Shown here in pieces: positions 45,161 through 53,225 of a DNA stretch of 64,000 bases; within the stretch, counting starts at the first letter, position 1; every line of letters begins with the position of its first letter. The translations under genes and the position numbers were made by a program. Where the stretch lies: NCBI RefSeq assembly GCF_001968825.1, contig NZ_MIEU01000011.1, forward strand, positions 248,001 to 312,000, written 5' to 3'. The notes below the pieces were generated by a model. It was given only the letters and a program-made list of their open reading frames with translations, made no database searches and was not told where the DNA came from. The DNA comes from Tersicoccus sp. Bi-70 (GTDB lineage Bacteria > Actinomycetota > Actinomycetes > Actinomycetales > Micrococcaceae).

Positions 45161-45930
45161 TTGAACACTCCGTCCACGGTCATCTGCTTCGTCCCCGACT
45201 CGGAGGCGGTCGAGGGTTCCTTCGTCAGGTAGATGGCGCCGTTCTCGGCCGCCCACACGATCTTCTCCACGTCCGGCGCGGTGCGGGCCAGGGTCACGAG
45301 CACGGCGCCGGCCGGCACGGCGGCGGCACTCGGGGTGCCACTGGCGGTCGGGCTCGGGCTGGGGCTGGGTTCGGCCGCGGGCGTGGTCGGTGAGGCGAGC
45401 CCCTGCACGCTCGTGACGAGCACCTTGTGCATGGCCAGGTGCGTCACCGCGTCGCTCAGCGGATCGCTCTTGACGTTGTAGCTGATCACGATGCCGACGG
45501 TGTCGCCCGCCTGCAGCTGACCCCCGACCACCCGCTGGGGGTCGAGCTTGATGGTCAGCTCCTGCATGCCCTTGGGCACCGCGAAGCCGGGTTTCTCCTC
45601 CTTCAGCGAGGCCGGGTCGGCGAAGCGGCCGGTGAGCAGCTGCTCGCCGGGGACGAGAGCCGCCGAGGGCACCTTCCCGTTCACCTGGGAGAGCTCGGTG
45701 ACGGCGCCGTCGGCCACGGCACTGGCGGGCACCGTCTGCCGGCCGGTGTACTGCGGCAGCTGATCCGACGTCGTGCCCTTGGGGATGGCCTTGCGCACGA
45801 CGTACACCTCGCGCGACTCGGCACCCTTGAGGGCTCGCTGGTCCGCGCCGGAGACGTAGTTGGTCAGGGCGACGGCGCCGAGGACGGCGAGCAGGACGGC
45901 CACGACGGCGGCCACGATCCGGACTTTCAC
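45157..45930 (-). CDS. cpaB: Flp pilus assembly protein CpaB/RcpC
   Basis: A 257-residue protein with one N-terminal membrane helix (residues about 4-26), a SAF domain (REVYVVRKAIPKGTTSDQL through VPGEQLLTGRF) and a CpaB C-terminal domain with LKEEKPGFAVPKGMQELTIKLD. A Pro/Ser-rich insertion lies near residue 190. It acts outside the membrane, perhaps at the wall, in pilus assembly. Confidence 0.88.
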   Translation of the reverse strand: MKVRIVAAVVAVLLAVLGAVALTNYVSGADQRALKGAESREVYVVRKAIPKGTTSDQLPQYTGRQTVPASAVADGAVTELSQVNGKVPSAALVPGEQLLTGRFADPASLKEEKPGFAVPKGMQELTIKLDPQRVVGGQLQAGDTVGIVISYNVKSDPLSDAVTHLAMHKVLVTSVQGLASPTTPAAEPSPSPSPTASGTPSAAAVPAGAVLVTLARTAPDVEKIVWAAENGAIYLTKEPSTASESGTKQMTVDGVFK

Positions 45931-45943
45931 GGGAAGGATGCTC

Positions 45944-46912
45944 CTACTGGCTCAGGGAGACGAAGGACGCGTTCAGGGTCGGGCCGCCGAGCTTGGACAC
46001 CGACCACTTGGTCACGGTGTCCAGGCTGACGAGCCGGATGAACGAACCCTTGATGCCGGTGCACTTGTTGCACGCGGACGAGGGGTTGTTGGTCCAGCTG
46101 CCCGGCCAGCTCGTGTCGGTGATCTTGAACGCGGCGAAGCCGTACACGGTGTAGGTGGCGTTCTGACCCTGACCCTGCGCGGTCGAGTAGATCGGCAGCA
46201 GGACCGTCGTGTTGATGATCTTCGACGGATCGCACGGCGGGGCGCTCTTGCCGGGGTCACTGCCGACCTGCACGAGGATGTCGACGGAGGCGGCGCAGTT
46301 GCCGCTCTCGTCCAGCCAGCCGAAGCCGCCGGGTACCGCGTTGCCCTTGTCGTCCGTGCAGGTGTTGTTCGTCGTGATCCAGCGCTCGCTGTTGGCCGGC
46401 GTGCCGTTGTAGATGCAGCGGGCGACGGTGAACGGGAAGACGACGGCGGCGGACGGGCTCCCCCAACTGGCCGTCGCCGATGCCGTCACGCTGCTGGTCG
46501 GGACGCCCAGGATGGCGCCGAAGGCGTTGGTGAGGACGTGCGCGCCGGTGGCGGTCTGGACGCCGGTGTTGACGCGGACACTGCCGGCGGCGGTGTCGAC
46601 GGTCGCGGTCGCCTGGGATGCACCGTCGTTGGCATTGCTCCCCGCGAACCCGAGGGCGGTGGCGTTGACGTCGCCGCACGAGCCGGTGGCGCAGCGCTGG
46701 GCGACGGCCAGGGCGGCCGCGTCCGCGCCGTTCTGCAGCTGGCGGCGTTCGACGTAGATCCCCCCGACGTCGATCACCATCGCGGTGACACCGAGCAGGA
46801 CGACCATGCACAGGGCGGTGACGACCGCGACGGCGCCGTGCTCGTCATGAAGGCGCGCGTGACGCAGCTGCGGAAGAGCACGACGCAGGCGGCGCCGAAG
46901 CCGCAGGCTCAT
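45944..46912 (-). CDS. tadG: TadG-like pilus-associated protein
   Basis: About 322 residues. A very basic N-terminus leads to a membrane helix (EHGAVAVVTALCMVVLLGVTAMVIDVGG region) and the TadE/TadG helix RRQLQNGADAAALAVAQ, followed by a large secreted domain with several cysteines. No full VWA/MIDAS domain is seen. The ATG at 46912 overlaps the tadE stop in the same ATGA way as its operon neighbours; an ATG at 46921 is an alternative. Confidence 0.82.
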   Translation of the reverse strand: MSLRLRRRLRRALPQLRHARLHDEHGAVAVVTALCMVVLLGVTAMVIDVGGIYVERRQLQNGADAAALAVAQRCATGSCGDVNATALGFAGSNANDGASQATATVDTAAGSVRVNTGVQTATGAHVLTNAFGAILGVPTSSVTASATASWGSPSAAVVFPFTVARCIYNGTPANSERWITTNNTCTDDKGNAVPGGFGWLDESGNCAASVDILVQVGSDPGKSAPPCDPSKIINTTVLLPIYSTAQGQGQNATYTVYGFAAFKITDTSWPGSWTNNPSSACNKCTGIKGSFIRLVSLDTVTKWSVSKLGGPTLNASFVSLSQ

Positions 46913-47406
46913 CCTCCGCATTGCATGCTGCTCTTTCCGGTGATGGTGATGGTGGAGCCGAACATTCCGGTCAGGAACTTCAGCGGGTAGGCGGCGGTCA
47001 CGGTGACCACCGGGTACGTGGTGCTGGCGTTCGCAGCGCAGGAGCTGCCGTTGCTCAGGCCGATCGTGATCTGGCCGGTGGTGAGCGCCGGGTTCAGTGA
47101 GGGAGCGGCGGCCTGGGCGGCGGCCTTGGCGGCCGTCGCATCGTTCCGGACGGCCATGACGCGCGCGGCCTCGCGGGCCGCGCCGGACAGTTCGATCTGC
47201 GTGTTGTAGGCGCGGCCGAACTCGATGATGCCGAGGAGCAGGAGCAGGAGGACGGGCACGACGAGGGCGAACTCCACCGCGGCTGCCCCCCGCTCGGACC
47301 CGAGGCGGGTGAACAGCGCGAGGCGCTTCGCCGGTCGCTTCGGCTGCGTGGAGGACGACGTCGGAACGCCGCCCCCCACGCGGTGCCCGTTCCCGGGAGA
47401 GGTCAT
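46909..47406 (-). CDS. tadE: TadE-like pseudopilin
   Basis: A 165-residue protein. The N-terminal tail is followed by the TadE signature GSERGAAAVEFALVVPVLLLLLLG, whose Gly/Glu spacing marks a prepilin-type processing site and helix, then the family-typical IEFGRAYNTQIELSGAAREAARVMA and a small secreted domain. A minor pilus component. Confidence 0.88.
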   Translation of the reverse strand: MTSPGNGHRVGGGVPTSSSTQPKRPAKRLALFTRLGSERGAAAVEFALVVPVLLLLLLGIIEFGRAYNTQIELSGAAREAARVMAVRNDATAAKAAAQAAAPSLNPALTTGQITIGLSNGSSCAANASTTYPVVTVTAAYPLKFLTGMFGSTITITGKSSMQCGG

Positions 47407-47434
47407 CGCGGGAACCTTCGACCTGATCCGGCGA

Positions 47435-47647
47435 TCAGGTGGCGGGCTTGTTGAACGTCTTCGCGGCAAGACCGCCGAAGAAGTCGCTCAGTGCCGGACC
47501 GAACAGGGTGAGGCCCGCGACGAGGACGACCGCGATGAGCCCGACGAGCAGGGCGTACTCGACGGCGGTGGCCCCGGTCTCCTCGCGTCGCAGGCGCTGT
47601 TGCGCGCTGAACCCGAGGGTGTGCAGCGTCGCGATCAGCATGACCAT
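47435..47647 (-). CDS. flp: Flp pilin, copy 2
   Basis: A 70-residue Flp-type major pilin. ATG 47647 with GGAAG upstream. After a positive start (RLRREETG) the processing site ETGATAVEYALLVGLIAVVLV has the Flp-motif Glu/Tyr pair; the mature peptide is about 45 residues, ending FNKPAT. Nearly identical mature region to copy 1, differing in SDFFGG versus KDFFGG and in the tail. Confidence 0.92.
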   Translation of the reverse strand: MVMLIATLHTLGFSAQQRLRREETGATAVEYALLVGLIAVVLVAGLTLFGPALSDFFGGLAAKTFNKPAT

Positions 47648-47696
47648 GGTGATGACTTCCTTCCGATGATGAGCGTGATCGGAACTGAGGCCGCGT

Positions 47697-47906
47697 TCAG
47701 ACCGTCTTGTTGAACGTCTTGGCGGCGAGGCCACCGAAGAAGTCCTTCAGGGCAGGACCGAAGAGCGTCAGACCGGCGACGAGGACGACGGCGATGAGGC
47801 CGACGAGCAGCGCGTACTCGACGGCGGTGGCGCCCCGCTCGTCGCGCCGCAGGCGCTGCTGGAAGGTGAACCCGAGGGTGGACAGAGTGGCGATGAACTT
47901 GACCAT
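47697..47906 (-). CDS. flp: Flp pilin, copy 1
   Basis: A 69-residue Flp pilin, first gene of the Tad operon. ATG 47906 has AGGGGAG upstream. Leader ending RRDERG, then ATAVEYALLVGLIAVVLVAG with the Flp Glu/Tyr pair, ending ...KDFFGGLAAKTFNKTV. The two pilin genes are separated by 49 bases and followed by tadE, tadG, cpaB, tadZ, tadA, tadB, tadC and tadV. Confidence 0.92.
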   Translation of the reverse strand: MVKFIATLSTLGFTFQQRLRRDERGATAVEYALLVGLIAVVLVAGLTLFGPALKDFFGGLAAKTFNKTV

Positions 47907-48169
47907 GGTGATTTCTCCCCTGTGAACTGAGCCGGCCCCACGCCGGCGAGATGGTGGTCGAAGGACGGCTCGGCAGGTCGGTTGCCCCACACGCCCCTCG
48001 GACGACACTGTCGGCACGGCGTGCCGGACGGTAAGCAGCCTGTTGAGCCGTCGAATCCGGGGAATGAGAACCCACGTCAGGGGCTCGATCGGTCGCCGGG
48101 AGTGTCGGGATCTCCCCGGAATCGGTCCGGACCGACCCGTGCCGGGCGGTCGACTGGCATGCTGAGCGC

Positions 48170-48850
48170 ATGACGACGGTGGCGGGTCTGGACGGGTGTC
48201 GTGGGGGCTGGGTGCTGGCCGTGGTGGAGGCTCGCCGGCGAGAGCTCCGGCTACGGGAACTGCGGGTGATCCGCGCGCTCACCGACCTGGACCGGGCCGG
48301 CCGGATGGCGTGCATCGGCATCGACATCCCGATGGGGCTGCCCGAGCGCGGAACACGGGACGCCGACCGCGAGGCGAAGGCGGCGCTGGGGGAACGGCGC
48401 TCCTCGGTGTTCTGGACACCGACGCGGGCGGCCCTGGCGGAACCGACCCGCGCCGCCGCCGACGTCGTCAACCGCGCTCACGACGCGGGCGGCCTCTCGG
48501 CGCAGAGCTTCGGCCTGTTCGCCAAGATCCGTGAGGCCGACGCCTGGGTGCGCACGTCCAGGGACCGGGTCGTCGAGGTGCATCCGGAGGTGAGCTTCAC
48601 GAAGCTGCTCGGCCATCCCGCGCGCTTCGGCAAGAAGACGACGGCCGGCATCTTCGAGCGGATGGAGGCCCTGCAGGCAGTCGGGCTGGACCCGCTCGCG
48701 GCCCGGGAACTCGACTGCGCACCCGACGACGCGCTGGACGCCGTGGTCGCGGCCTGGTCGGCGTGGCGCGCGGCCGAGGGAACGGCGCAGGCCTACCCGC
48801 GGGAGCGCGTCCTGGACGCGACCGGTCTGCCGATGCAGATCCTGGCCTGA
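48170..48850 (+). CDS. DUF429 protein
   Basis: A 226-residue protein starting VAGLDGCRGGWVLAVVE, the DUF429 signature, with CIGIDIPMGLPERGTRDADREAK and HPEVSFTKLLG further on. DUF429 has an RNase H-like fold; function unknown. It diverges from the pilus operon across a 260-base gap. Confidence 0.85.
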   Translation: MTTVAGLDGCRGGWVLAVVEARRRELRLRELRVIRALTDLDRAGRMACIGIDIPMGLPERGTRDADREAKAALGERRSSVFWTPTRAALAEPTRAAADVVNRAHDAGGLSAQSFGLFAKIREADAWVRTSRDRVVEVHPEVSFTKLLGHPARFGKKTTAGIFERMEALQAVGLDPLAARELDCAPDDALDAVVAAWSAWRAAEGTAQAYPRERVLDATGLPMQILA

Positions 48851-48869
48851 GCGGGCCCCATTTCCTGGC

Positions 48870-50195
48870 CTAGACGACCGACGCTTCCTGCCGCACCCGT
48901 GCCCGTGCGACCGTCGAGGGGATCAGGGCGATGGCGGCCGCGGCGATGAGCAGCGGCAGGATGAAGAGCAGGTAGACCCCCGACTGCGGCCACCGCGCGT
49001 CGAGGAGCGCGCCGGCCAGGGCGGGCGAGATGATCGCCCCGATCCGTCCGACGCCGATCGCGGCGCCCATCGCGGTCGAGCGTTCCGACGTCGCGTACTC
49101 GTTCGGCGTCAGTGCGTACACCCCGGCCATCGCGCCGTTGGTGAAGAAGCCGATCGCGATGGCGGCCGCGAGCACCGGGCCCAGCTGGCCGATCGTCAGG
49201 GCGAAGGCCAGGAAGCTCAGCGCGTCGAGGACGAAGAAGGCCACGGTGGTCCAGCGGGCGCTGTACTTGACGGCCAGCAGGCCGAAGATCAGGGAACCGA
49301 AGATACCGCCGAGGGTGACCAGCACCCCGCCGCCGATGCCGTTGGACTGGGAGAGCCCGCTCGAGACCAGGATGGTCGGCGTCCACTGGGCGGCGAAGTT
49401 GAACGAGGCCAGCAGGATGAAGAACGCCACCCAGATGAGCAGCGTCGTCCGCCACTTGCCGCCGGCGAACAATGCCCGGACGGCGCCGTGGCGCGGACGC
49501 GCCTCGACCTCCGGCAGTGCGGAGATCGTGCCGTGGCCCATCTTCACGAGCAGGCGGTTGACCTTCTCCAGGGCGCCGCGGGGCCGGGCGACCGTCAGGT
49601 AGTCGATGGACTCGGGCAGCCGGAACCAGACGACGACGGCCAGCGCGGCGGTCAGGACGGCGCCGAGCACGAAGGCGGACCGCCAGCCGGAGGACGTGAT
49701 CAGCCCGGCGGCCACGAAGCCGCCCAGGGTGGCGCCGACGGGGTAGCCGACGGCATACACCGCGATGGCGGTCGCACGGCGCCTGTCAGAGGAGTACTCG
49801 GCGGTGATGACGTTCAGGCTCGCCAGCATCGCGCCGATGCCCAGGCCCGAGAGCACGCGGTACACCCCGACCTGGGTTATGTCGGTCGCCGTCGTGGTGA
49901 GCAGCAGGAACAGGGCGGTGGTGAACAGGGCGATCAGGGTGAGGTTCCGGCGGCCGATCCGGTCGGCGAGCGGGGCCAGGAACAGGGAGCCGGCGCCCAT
50001 GCCGAGCATGCCGGCACTGAGAATCACTCCGAGGGCGGTGCTCGAGAGGGCGAACTCCTTCGACAGGGCCGGCCCGCTGAAGGCGATGACCAGGGTGTCG
50101 TACCCGTCGAGCATGTTGATGACGAGGCAGATCAGCACCGCCTGGATCTGGTATCCGCTCATGCGCGAGGTGCTGATGACTGATCGGACGTCCAT
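48870..50195 (-). CDS. Second AAHS-family aromatic acid transporter
   Basis: A 441-residue, 12-helix MFS permease. First helix NMLDGYDTLVIAFSGPAL (AAHS type with conserved DGYD), loop 2-3 ADRIGRR, then a 12-helix fold to ALIPSTVARARVRQ. Closest in type to benzoate/4-hydroxybenzoate/vanillate carriers. The ATG at 50195 has CGGAG upstream. Divergent from a LysR, mirroring the pair at 32.9-35.1 kb. Confidence 0.85.
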   Translation of the reverse strand: MDVRSVISTSRMSGYQIQAVLICLVINMLDGYDTLVIAFSGPALSKEFALSSTALGVILSAGMLGMGAGSLFLAPLADRIGRRNLTLIALFTTALFLLLTTTATDITQVGVYRVLSGLGIGAMLASLNVITAEYSSDRRRATAIAVYAVGYPVGATLGGFVAAGLITSSGWRSAFVLGAVLTAALAVVVWFRLPESIDYLTVARPRGALEKVNRLLVKMGHGTISALPEVEARPRHGAVRALFAGGKWRTTLLIWVAFFILLASFNFAAQWTPTILVSSGLSQSNGIGGGVLVTLGGIFGSLIFGLLAVKYSARWTTVAFFVLDALSFLAFALTIGQLGPVLAAAIAIGFFTNGAMAGVYALTPNEYATSERSTAMGAAIGVGRIGAIISPALAGALLDARWPQSGVYLLFILPLLIAAAAIALIPSTVARARVRQEASVV

Positions 50196-50277
50196 CTGGA
50201 TGCTCCGTTCGGTGTCCGGCAGGTCGACACCGCGTCGTTGCGAGTGTCGTCGTTGGCCCCGCCCCACCCTAGGAACA

Positions 50278-50335
50278 GTCAAAGCTATTTGACCAGTAGA
50301 TACTCTTGATTGAGCGGATAGACCGAACCAATACT
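50278..50335. promoter_or_regulatory. Divergent promoter region with palindrome
   Basis: GTCAAA-GCTA-TTTGAC (50278-50293) is a perfect 6-bp inverted repeat. A TTGATT -35 (50306-50311) and AATACT -10 (50330-50335) with an 18-base spacer point to the LysR gene, whose ATG at 50341 has no ribosome site, so its message is likely leaderless. The palindrome lies on the transporter side. Confidence 0.55.
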
Positions 50336-50340
50336 GGGTC

Positions 50341-51297
50341 ATGATCGACCTGAGCCTGCTCCGGACGTTCCTGGCCGTGTACGAGGCGGGGAGCGTGACT
50401 GGCGCCGCGAACCGGCTGTCCGTCACCCAGCCCTCGGTGAGCTACGGCCTCGGCCGGCTGCGCCGGCAGCTCGCCGACCCGCTGTTCGTGCGGACGCGGG
50501 GCGGGATGGTGGCGACCGAGCGGGCCACGGAGCTGTACCAGGTGTTCCGGCGGTCCATCGCCGACATCGACGCGGTCAGCGGCGACCAGGCCTTCGACCC
50601 GGCGACGTCGGAGAAGCAGTTCCGGCTCTGCCTGTCCGACCTCGGCGAGTTCTCGTTCCTCTCGGCGATCCTCGGCCGCCTGGGTCGAGAGGCGCCGACC
50701 GTCGCGCTGGACGTCGTCCCGATGGACATCGCGCAGGTGCAGGGCTGGCTCCAGCGCGGCGAGGTCGATGCCGCGGTCGCGAGCGTCGTCATCCCGGGAC
50801 TGCGCCGTCACACCGTCATCAGCCGGGACCGCTACGTGTGCGTGCTGCCGGCGGACCGTGCGGGCGCCGGCGACGTCGTGCACGCGGTCGGGGAACGGCC
50901 GAGGCTCTCGGTGCAGGAGTTCGAGTCGTTGCGGCACGTGGTGATCGACGAGGCGGCCGGTCACCGGCAGGTCGACGCCACCCTCGACGAAGCGGGCTTG
51001 ACGAGGAGGACCGTCGTGCGCCTCCGGCACTTCTCGGTGCTGCCGAATCTGATGCACGACAGCGATATCGCCGCGGTCATGCCGCTGGTCGCCGCGGAGC
51101 ACTTCGAGCGGGAGTTCCCGGTCGTCATCCGGGAGCTGCCCGTCGAGGGGCCGACCTTCGACGTGAGCCTGTACTGGAACGAGGCGACCTCGGCGTCGGC
51201 GTCCGCCCGCTGGTTCCTCGACCTGCTGACCGAGGCCCTCGTCCTCCGCCGCCCGCAGGGGCTGCCCGGCGCAGCGGAGCGCGGCACCACCGGATAG
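50341..51297 (+). CDS. LysR-family regulator paired with the second aromatic transporter
   Basis: A 318-residue LysR protein: HTH with RLSVTQPSVSYGLGRLRRQL at about 25-44, effector domain with KQFRLCLSDLGEFSFLSAI and RYVCVLPADRA, parallel to the LysR at 34153. It probably senses an aromatic acid and controls the divergent transporter. Confidence 0.9.
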   Translation: MIDLSLLRTFLAVYEAGSVTGAANRLSVTQPSVSYGLGRLRRQLADPLFVRTRGGMVATERATELYQVFRRSIADIDAVSGDQAFDPATSEKQFRLCLSDLGEFSFLSAILGRLGREAPTVALDVVPMDIAQVQGWLQRGEVDAAVASVVIPGLRRHTVISRDRYVCVLPADRAGAGDVVHAVGERPRLSVQEFESLRHVVIDEAAGHRQVDATLDEAGLTRRTVVRLRHFSVLPNLMHDSDIAAVMPLVAAEHFEREFPVVIRELPVEGPTFDVSLYWNEATSASASARWFLDLLTEALVLRRPQGLPGAAERGTTG

Positions 51298-51306
51298 ATT
51301 CGACGG

Positions 51307-51573
51307 ATGACGTCCGGAACCCCGTCGCCCGCGATGACCGTTCTCGCCGACGAGGTCGACGACCCGGCCGGTCCCATGATGTGGGAGGTGCTGGTCGGTG
51401 GCGTCGGCCTGGCGCTGCTGCTCGTCACGATCGTCGGCATGGTGTCCGTGGTGACGACCCGTAGCCTCACCGGGCCGGTCAAGGCCGGGTGGGCCGTCGT
51501 CGTGCTCGCGCTGCCCCTGGCAGGGCCGGCGGCGTGGTTCCTCTGGCGCTCCCGGCGGACCGCGCAGCGCTGA
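51307..51573 (+). CDS. Small two-helix membrane protein, PLDc_N-like
   Basis: An 88-residue protein with two hydrophobic helices (about 26-48 and 57-78) separated by a short basic loop and ending GPAAWFLWRSRRTAQR. The WWLFV/PLAGPAAWFLW pattern resembles the phospholipase-D N-terminal (PLDc_N) family of small membrane proteins. Function unknown. It follows the LysR by 9 bases. Confidence 0.6.
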   Translation: MTSGTPSPAMTVLADEVDDPAGPMMWEVLVGGVGLALLLVTIVGMVSVVTTRSLTGPVKAGWAVVVLALPLAGPAAWFLWRSRRTAQR

Positions 51574-51598
51574 CCGAAACGGACCTTCGCGTTCACGA

Positions 51599-51621
51599 GT
51601 GGTCCACGTACCATGGACCAC
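51599..51621. promoter_or_regulatory. Operator of the Phd/VapC module
   Basis: GTGGTCCA and TGGACCAC form a perfect 8-bp inverted repeat with a 7-base centre, ending at the base before the antitoxin ATG at 51622. Type II antitoxins repress their own operon from such sites. An earlier ATG at 51613 lies inside the operator. Confidence 0.7.
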
Positions 51622-51840
51622 ATGAGCACCGTCAACGTTGCGCAGGCCAAGGGCAAGCTCTCCGAGCTCGTGGCGCGCGCCGAGGCCGGAGAGGACATCG
51701 TCATTGCCAGGGCCGGCCATCCCGCCGTCCGACTGGTCCCGGTGGAGGCACAGATCCGTCGTTTCGGTCTCCACGACTTCTCTGTGCCGGACGACTTCGA
51801 CGCGCCGCTGCCGGACGAAGAACGTGCCGCGTGGGAGTGA
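51622..51840 (+). CDS. Phd/YefM-family antitoxin
   Basis: A 72-residue antitoxin. STVNVAQAKGKLSELVARAEAGEDIVIARAG (family start, DNA-binding) followed by RLVPVEA and an acidic C-terminal toxin-binding tail (HDFSVPDDFDAPLPDEERAAWE). Its stop overlaps the toxin start, the standard co-translation of a TA pair. Confidence 0.88.
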   Translation: MSTVNVAQAKGKLSELVARAEAGEDIVIARAGHPAVRLVPVEAQIRRFGLHDFSVPDDFDAPLPDEERAAWE

Positions 51841-52226
51841 CCTGGCTGCTCGATACGCACGTCCTGCTCTGGTTGCTCTCAGATCCGGGCCGACTTCCGG
51901 AAACCTGGCGTACGAGACTGGCTGATCCCGGATCGACGCTCGTCGTCTCCGCCGCGTCTGCCCTCGAGGTGGCCACGAAGGAGCGTCTGGGCAAACTGCG
52001 CGTCCCCGGACTGGTGGCCGGTTGGGATGCGCATCTGCGGTCGGCGGGGATGGATCCACTGTCGATCACCAGTCGTCACGCGACCGTCGCCGGAACACTG
52101 GACTGGGAGCACCGGGATCCGTTCGATCGCCTTCTCGTCGCCCAGGCACAGTGCGAGGCTCACACCCTGCTGACCGTGGATCGCACGATCCTGGCGTACA
52201 GCGACGTCGCGACGGCGACCTGGTGA
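51837..52226 (+). CDS. vapC: VapC-type PIN-domain toxin
   Basis: A 129-residue PIN ribonuclease. Acidic residues in WLLDTHVLLWLLSD (D6), SALEVATKERLGKL (Glu), and RDPFDRLLVAQA (two Asp) match the PIN catalytic set. The GTG at 51837 overlaps the antitoxin stop. Toxins of this group cleave tRNA or rRNA when the antitoxin is lost. Confidence 0.9.
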   Translation: MTWLLDTHVLLWLLSDPGRLPETWRTRLADPGSTLVVSAASALEVATKERLGKLRVPGLVAGWDAHLRSAGMDPLSITSRHATVAGTLDWEHRDPFDRLLVAQAQCEAHTLLTVDRTILAYSDVATATW

Positions 52227-52276
52227 ACCGGTGACAGCGTTGACGGCAGCTCACTCGTCGCACTGACGCTGACGGC

Positions 52277-53122
52277 TCACTCCACCAGCGACTGGGTGCC
52301 GACGACCGTCGCGAGAGCGAGGCGGTCGGCGTCCTCCGTCTCGGGCTCGGCGGTGTAGATCATGATCCGCAGGCCGTCCACGGCGTCGACCAGGGTGTCG
52401 CAGTCCAGGGTGATGGGCCCGACCACGGGGTGGACGACGACCTTGCGTCGCGACGGATCCGGGACGGCGGCGAGCACGCCGCCCTCCCACAGCTCGCGGA
52501 AGCGGGCGCTGTGCGCGGTCAGGTGGGCGACGAGGCGGCGCAGGTCGGGATCGGCGGGGTAGCGCGCGGCGGTCACCCGCAGATCGGCGGCCATGCGGGC
52601 CTGCAGGTCGGCACGTTCCTCGTCGTCGAGAGCCGCCCGACTGCCCGGGCCGAGGAAGTTGCGCCAGATGGCGTTCCGCTCCAGGCCGGTGAGTCTGCTC
52701 GTGTCCCCCATCAGCGCGTCGTACGGGCCGTTGGCGACGACGAGGGTCATGCCGGCGTCGTACACGGCCACCGGGGTGTGGGCGAGGCGGTCGAGGAGCC
52801 GGTGCACGCTCGGCGGGACGTGGGAGGGCACGAGGTCCCGGCCCGGTGCGGCGAGCCCGGCCAGCTGGTGCAGCAGGTCCCGTTCGGCCGAGGAGAGTCG
52901 CAGGGAACGGGCCAGCGCCTCGACGACCTGAGCCGACGGTGACGTCGCGCGCCCCTGCTCGAGCCGGGTGAGGTAGTCGGACGAGATGCCGGCGAGGCCG
53001 GCCAGCTCCTCGCGCCGCAGCCCCGCCGCGCGGCGCCGTCGTCCGGCCGGGAGTCCGACGGCGTCCGGGGTGACGCGGTCGCGCCACCGGCGCACTGCGC
53101 GGCCGAACTCGGGGGACTCCAT
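52277..53122 (-). CDS. XRE-type regulator with MmyB-like ligand domain
   Basis: A 281-residue protein. HTH in the N-terminal quarter (GLRREELAGLAGISSDYLTRLEQGR, about 35-58) and a C-terminal PAS-like MmyB domain (TPVAVYDAGMTLVVANGPYDALMG, RNAIWRNFLGPG, RVTAARYPADPDLRRLVAHL). This family often regulates a divergent SDR or oxidoreductase; here an SDR gene lies divergently at 53226. ATG 53122 is chosen over a GTG at 53140. Confidence 0.88.
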   Translation of the reverse strand: MESPEFGRAVRRWRDRVTPDAVGLPAGRRRRAAGLRREELAGLAGISSDYLTRLEQGRATSPSAQVVEALARSLRLSSAERDLLHQLAGLAAPGRDLVPSHVPPSVHRLLDRLAHTPVAVYDAGMTLVVANGPYDALMGDTSRLTGLERNAIWRNFLGPGSRAALDDEERADLQARMAADLRVTAARYPADPDLRRLVAHLTAHSARFRELWEGGVLAAVPDPSRRKVVVHPVVGPITLDCDTLVDAVDGLRIMIYTAEPETEDADRLALATVVGTQSLVE

Positions 53123-53225
53123 CGCACCAGTGTGCGTCACCGCGGTCGCCGGTGTCGTGGCCCTCTAAGTCCCAGGATGACCGGACGGCTGTCTGACGTC
53201 GGCGATCCGGCCCAGACTCGAGGAC

